DNA from: Candidatus Fermentibacterota bacterium
GTDB taxonomy: Bacteria > JAFGKV01
Direction of reading: 5' to 3'
NCBI GenBank assembly: GCA_016928395.1
Contig: JAFGKV010000140.1
Coordinates: forward strand, 1-6,488
DNA: 6,488 nt
A model generated the notes under the pieces. That model worked only from the letters and a program-made list of their open reading frames with translations. It made no database searches and was not told where the DNA came from. Positions 5,934-6,488 of the stretch are shown piece by piece (positions within the stretch are counted from its first letter, which is position 1; every line of letters begins with the position of its first letter). A program made the position numbers and the translations under genes.

Positions 5934-6488
5934 TCACTCTCCCTCCACACCGCGGCGGATCGCGCCGATGAGTCCTATTCTCGGGTTGGTCACGACGTGG
6001 ACAGGGATGCGATCCACCAGCGCCCCGAACTGACCCTTGTCGCAGAATGCCGCACGGAACTCATCCCGTTCCAACAGGGAAAGCACACGGCGCGGCATCC
6101 CTCCCGCCAAATAGACGCCGCCGGTCGCAAGCACCTTGAGTGCGAGGTTTCCCGCCTCGGCCGCCAGGACCGATACAAACACCTCCAGGGCCGCATGGCA
6201 GGTGGGGCACTGCACATCATGCCCGAAGGCCGCCTCCACTATCACCGGCGTGGGCTCGTCGCTAACAGCCACCCGCGCCGCGACAACCGGGTCGGCATCC
6301 ATTCCGACGACCTCCCGCATGAAGCGGTAAAGATCTGGAATCGCCATGCCAGAGCACACGCGTTCGTAGCTCACGTGCCCGTACCGAGCGCCCAACCACT
6401 GCAGCAGACTCCCCTCCCGGGCGTTCCGTGGAGCAAAGTCAACGTGACCGCCTTCGGAAGGATAGGCACGATACCTTGTGCCGGTCCA
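5934..6488 (-). CDS. glk: Glucokinase (Glk family), C-terminal part, 5' end outside the window
   Basis: The enzyme phosphorylates glucose with ATP to glucose 6-phosphate in the cytoplasm, the entry step of glycolysis. The visible 184 residues run from the right edge without a start codon; the frame is open to base 6488. They contain the glucose-binding signature PSEGGHVDFAP (fragment residues 10-20). E12 and H15 correspond to E. coli Glk Glu157 and His160. E42, in GHVSYERV, corresponds to Glu187, and the 30-residue spacing from E12 matches. Further family blocks follow: AEAGNLALKVLATGGVYLAGG, the DKGQF segment, and a C-terminal NPRIGLIGA. About 150 N-terminal residues, including the ATP-binding loop and catalytic Asp, are missing only because the window ends. 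A TTG at 6395 is an internal Leu codon and not the start. A CPTCH pentapeptide (6195-6209) sits where relatives also have cysteines and is not a haem site. The gene ends at a TGA, 298 bp before ccsBA. Confidence 0.97.
   Translation of the reverse strand, partial: WTGTRYRAYPSEGGHVDFAPRNAREGSLLQWLGARYGHVSYERVCSGMAIPDLYRFMREVVGMDADPVVAARVAVSDEPTPVIVEAAFGHDVQCPTCHAALEVFVSVLAAEAGNLALKVLATGGVYLAGGMPRRVLSLLERDEFRAAFCDKGQFGALVDRIPVHVVTNPRIGLIGAIRRGVEGE

Noticed and set aside
6195-6209. CPTCH pentapeptide in the glucokinase fragment, a CxxCH haem-attachment motif next to a cytochrome c maturation gene
   Set aside because: It lies inside a cytoplasmic sugar kinase fold, at a place where other glucokinases also have a Cys-x-x-Cys-like segment (E. 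coli has CTDC). No export signal is expected, so haem attachment is not plausible.

Overview
The window is GC-rich (roughly 60-65 % by eye) and comes from a bacterium that matures c-type cytochromes by System II (ResB/CcsA). That implies a respiratory or otherwise cytochrome c-using lifestyle and an energised inner membrane. The taxon cannot be fixed from the sequence. The very long ResB-CcsA fusion with an extra periplasmic insert, and degenerate TGGA-type repeats between genes, remind me of genomes of less-cultivated Gram-negative lineages, but this is an impression and not a demonstration.

Layout. Bases 89-970 (+) encode a small secreted protein of unknown function with a clear signal peptide and four cysteines, followed by a good intrinsic terminator at about 1000-1042. 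The three remaining genes are all on the minus strand and read from right to left. These are the C-terminal part of a bacterial glucokinase (5934-6488, 5' end outside the window), a 1003-residue ResB-CcsA cytochrome c haem lyase (2624-5635), and an orphan radical SAM protein with a degenerate cobalamin-domain-like N-terminus (1200-2519). The secreted protein and the radical SAM gene converge on a 229-bp spacer that holds two hairpins.

How the genes relate. Glucokinase feeds glycolysis in the cytoplasm. The CcsBA protein exports haem and attaches it to apocytochromes in the periplasm. The radical SAM protein is an iron-sulphur enzyme of unknown substrate. Nothing in the sequence ties the three into one pathway. 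The ccsBA-radical SAM spacing is 71-104 bp and the glk-ccsBA spacing is 298 bp, so a single operon is possible at most for the downstream pair. No cytochrome c, ResA/CcsX thioredoxin or CcdA gene is visible.

Intergenic DNA. The two minus-strand spacers are unusual in carrying short degenerate repeats: a five-unit octamer array (TGGANNNN) just after glk, GTTCAC-type words shared by both spacers, and three CTATCC words spaced 20-21 nt apart that run into the ccsBA stop codon. I did not find a CRISPR, a phage, a toxin-antitoxin or defence module, an insertion sequence, or an RNA gene. The best candidates for under-described biology are the orphan radical SAM enzyme, the insert domain inside CcsBA and the repeat families.
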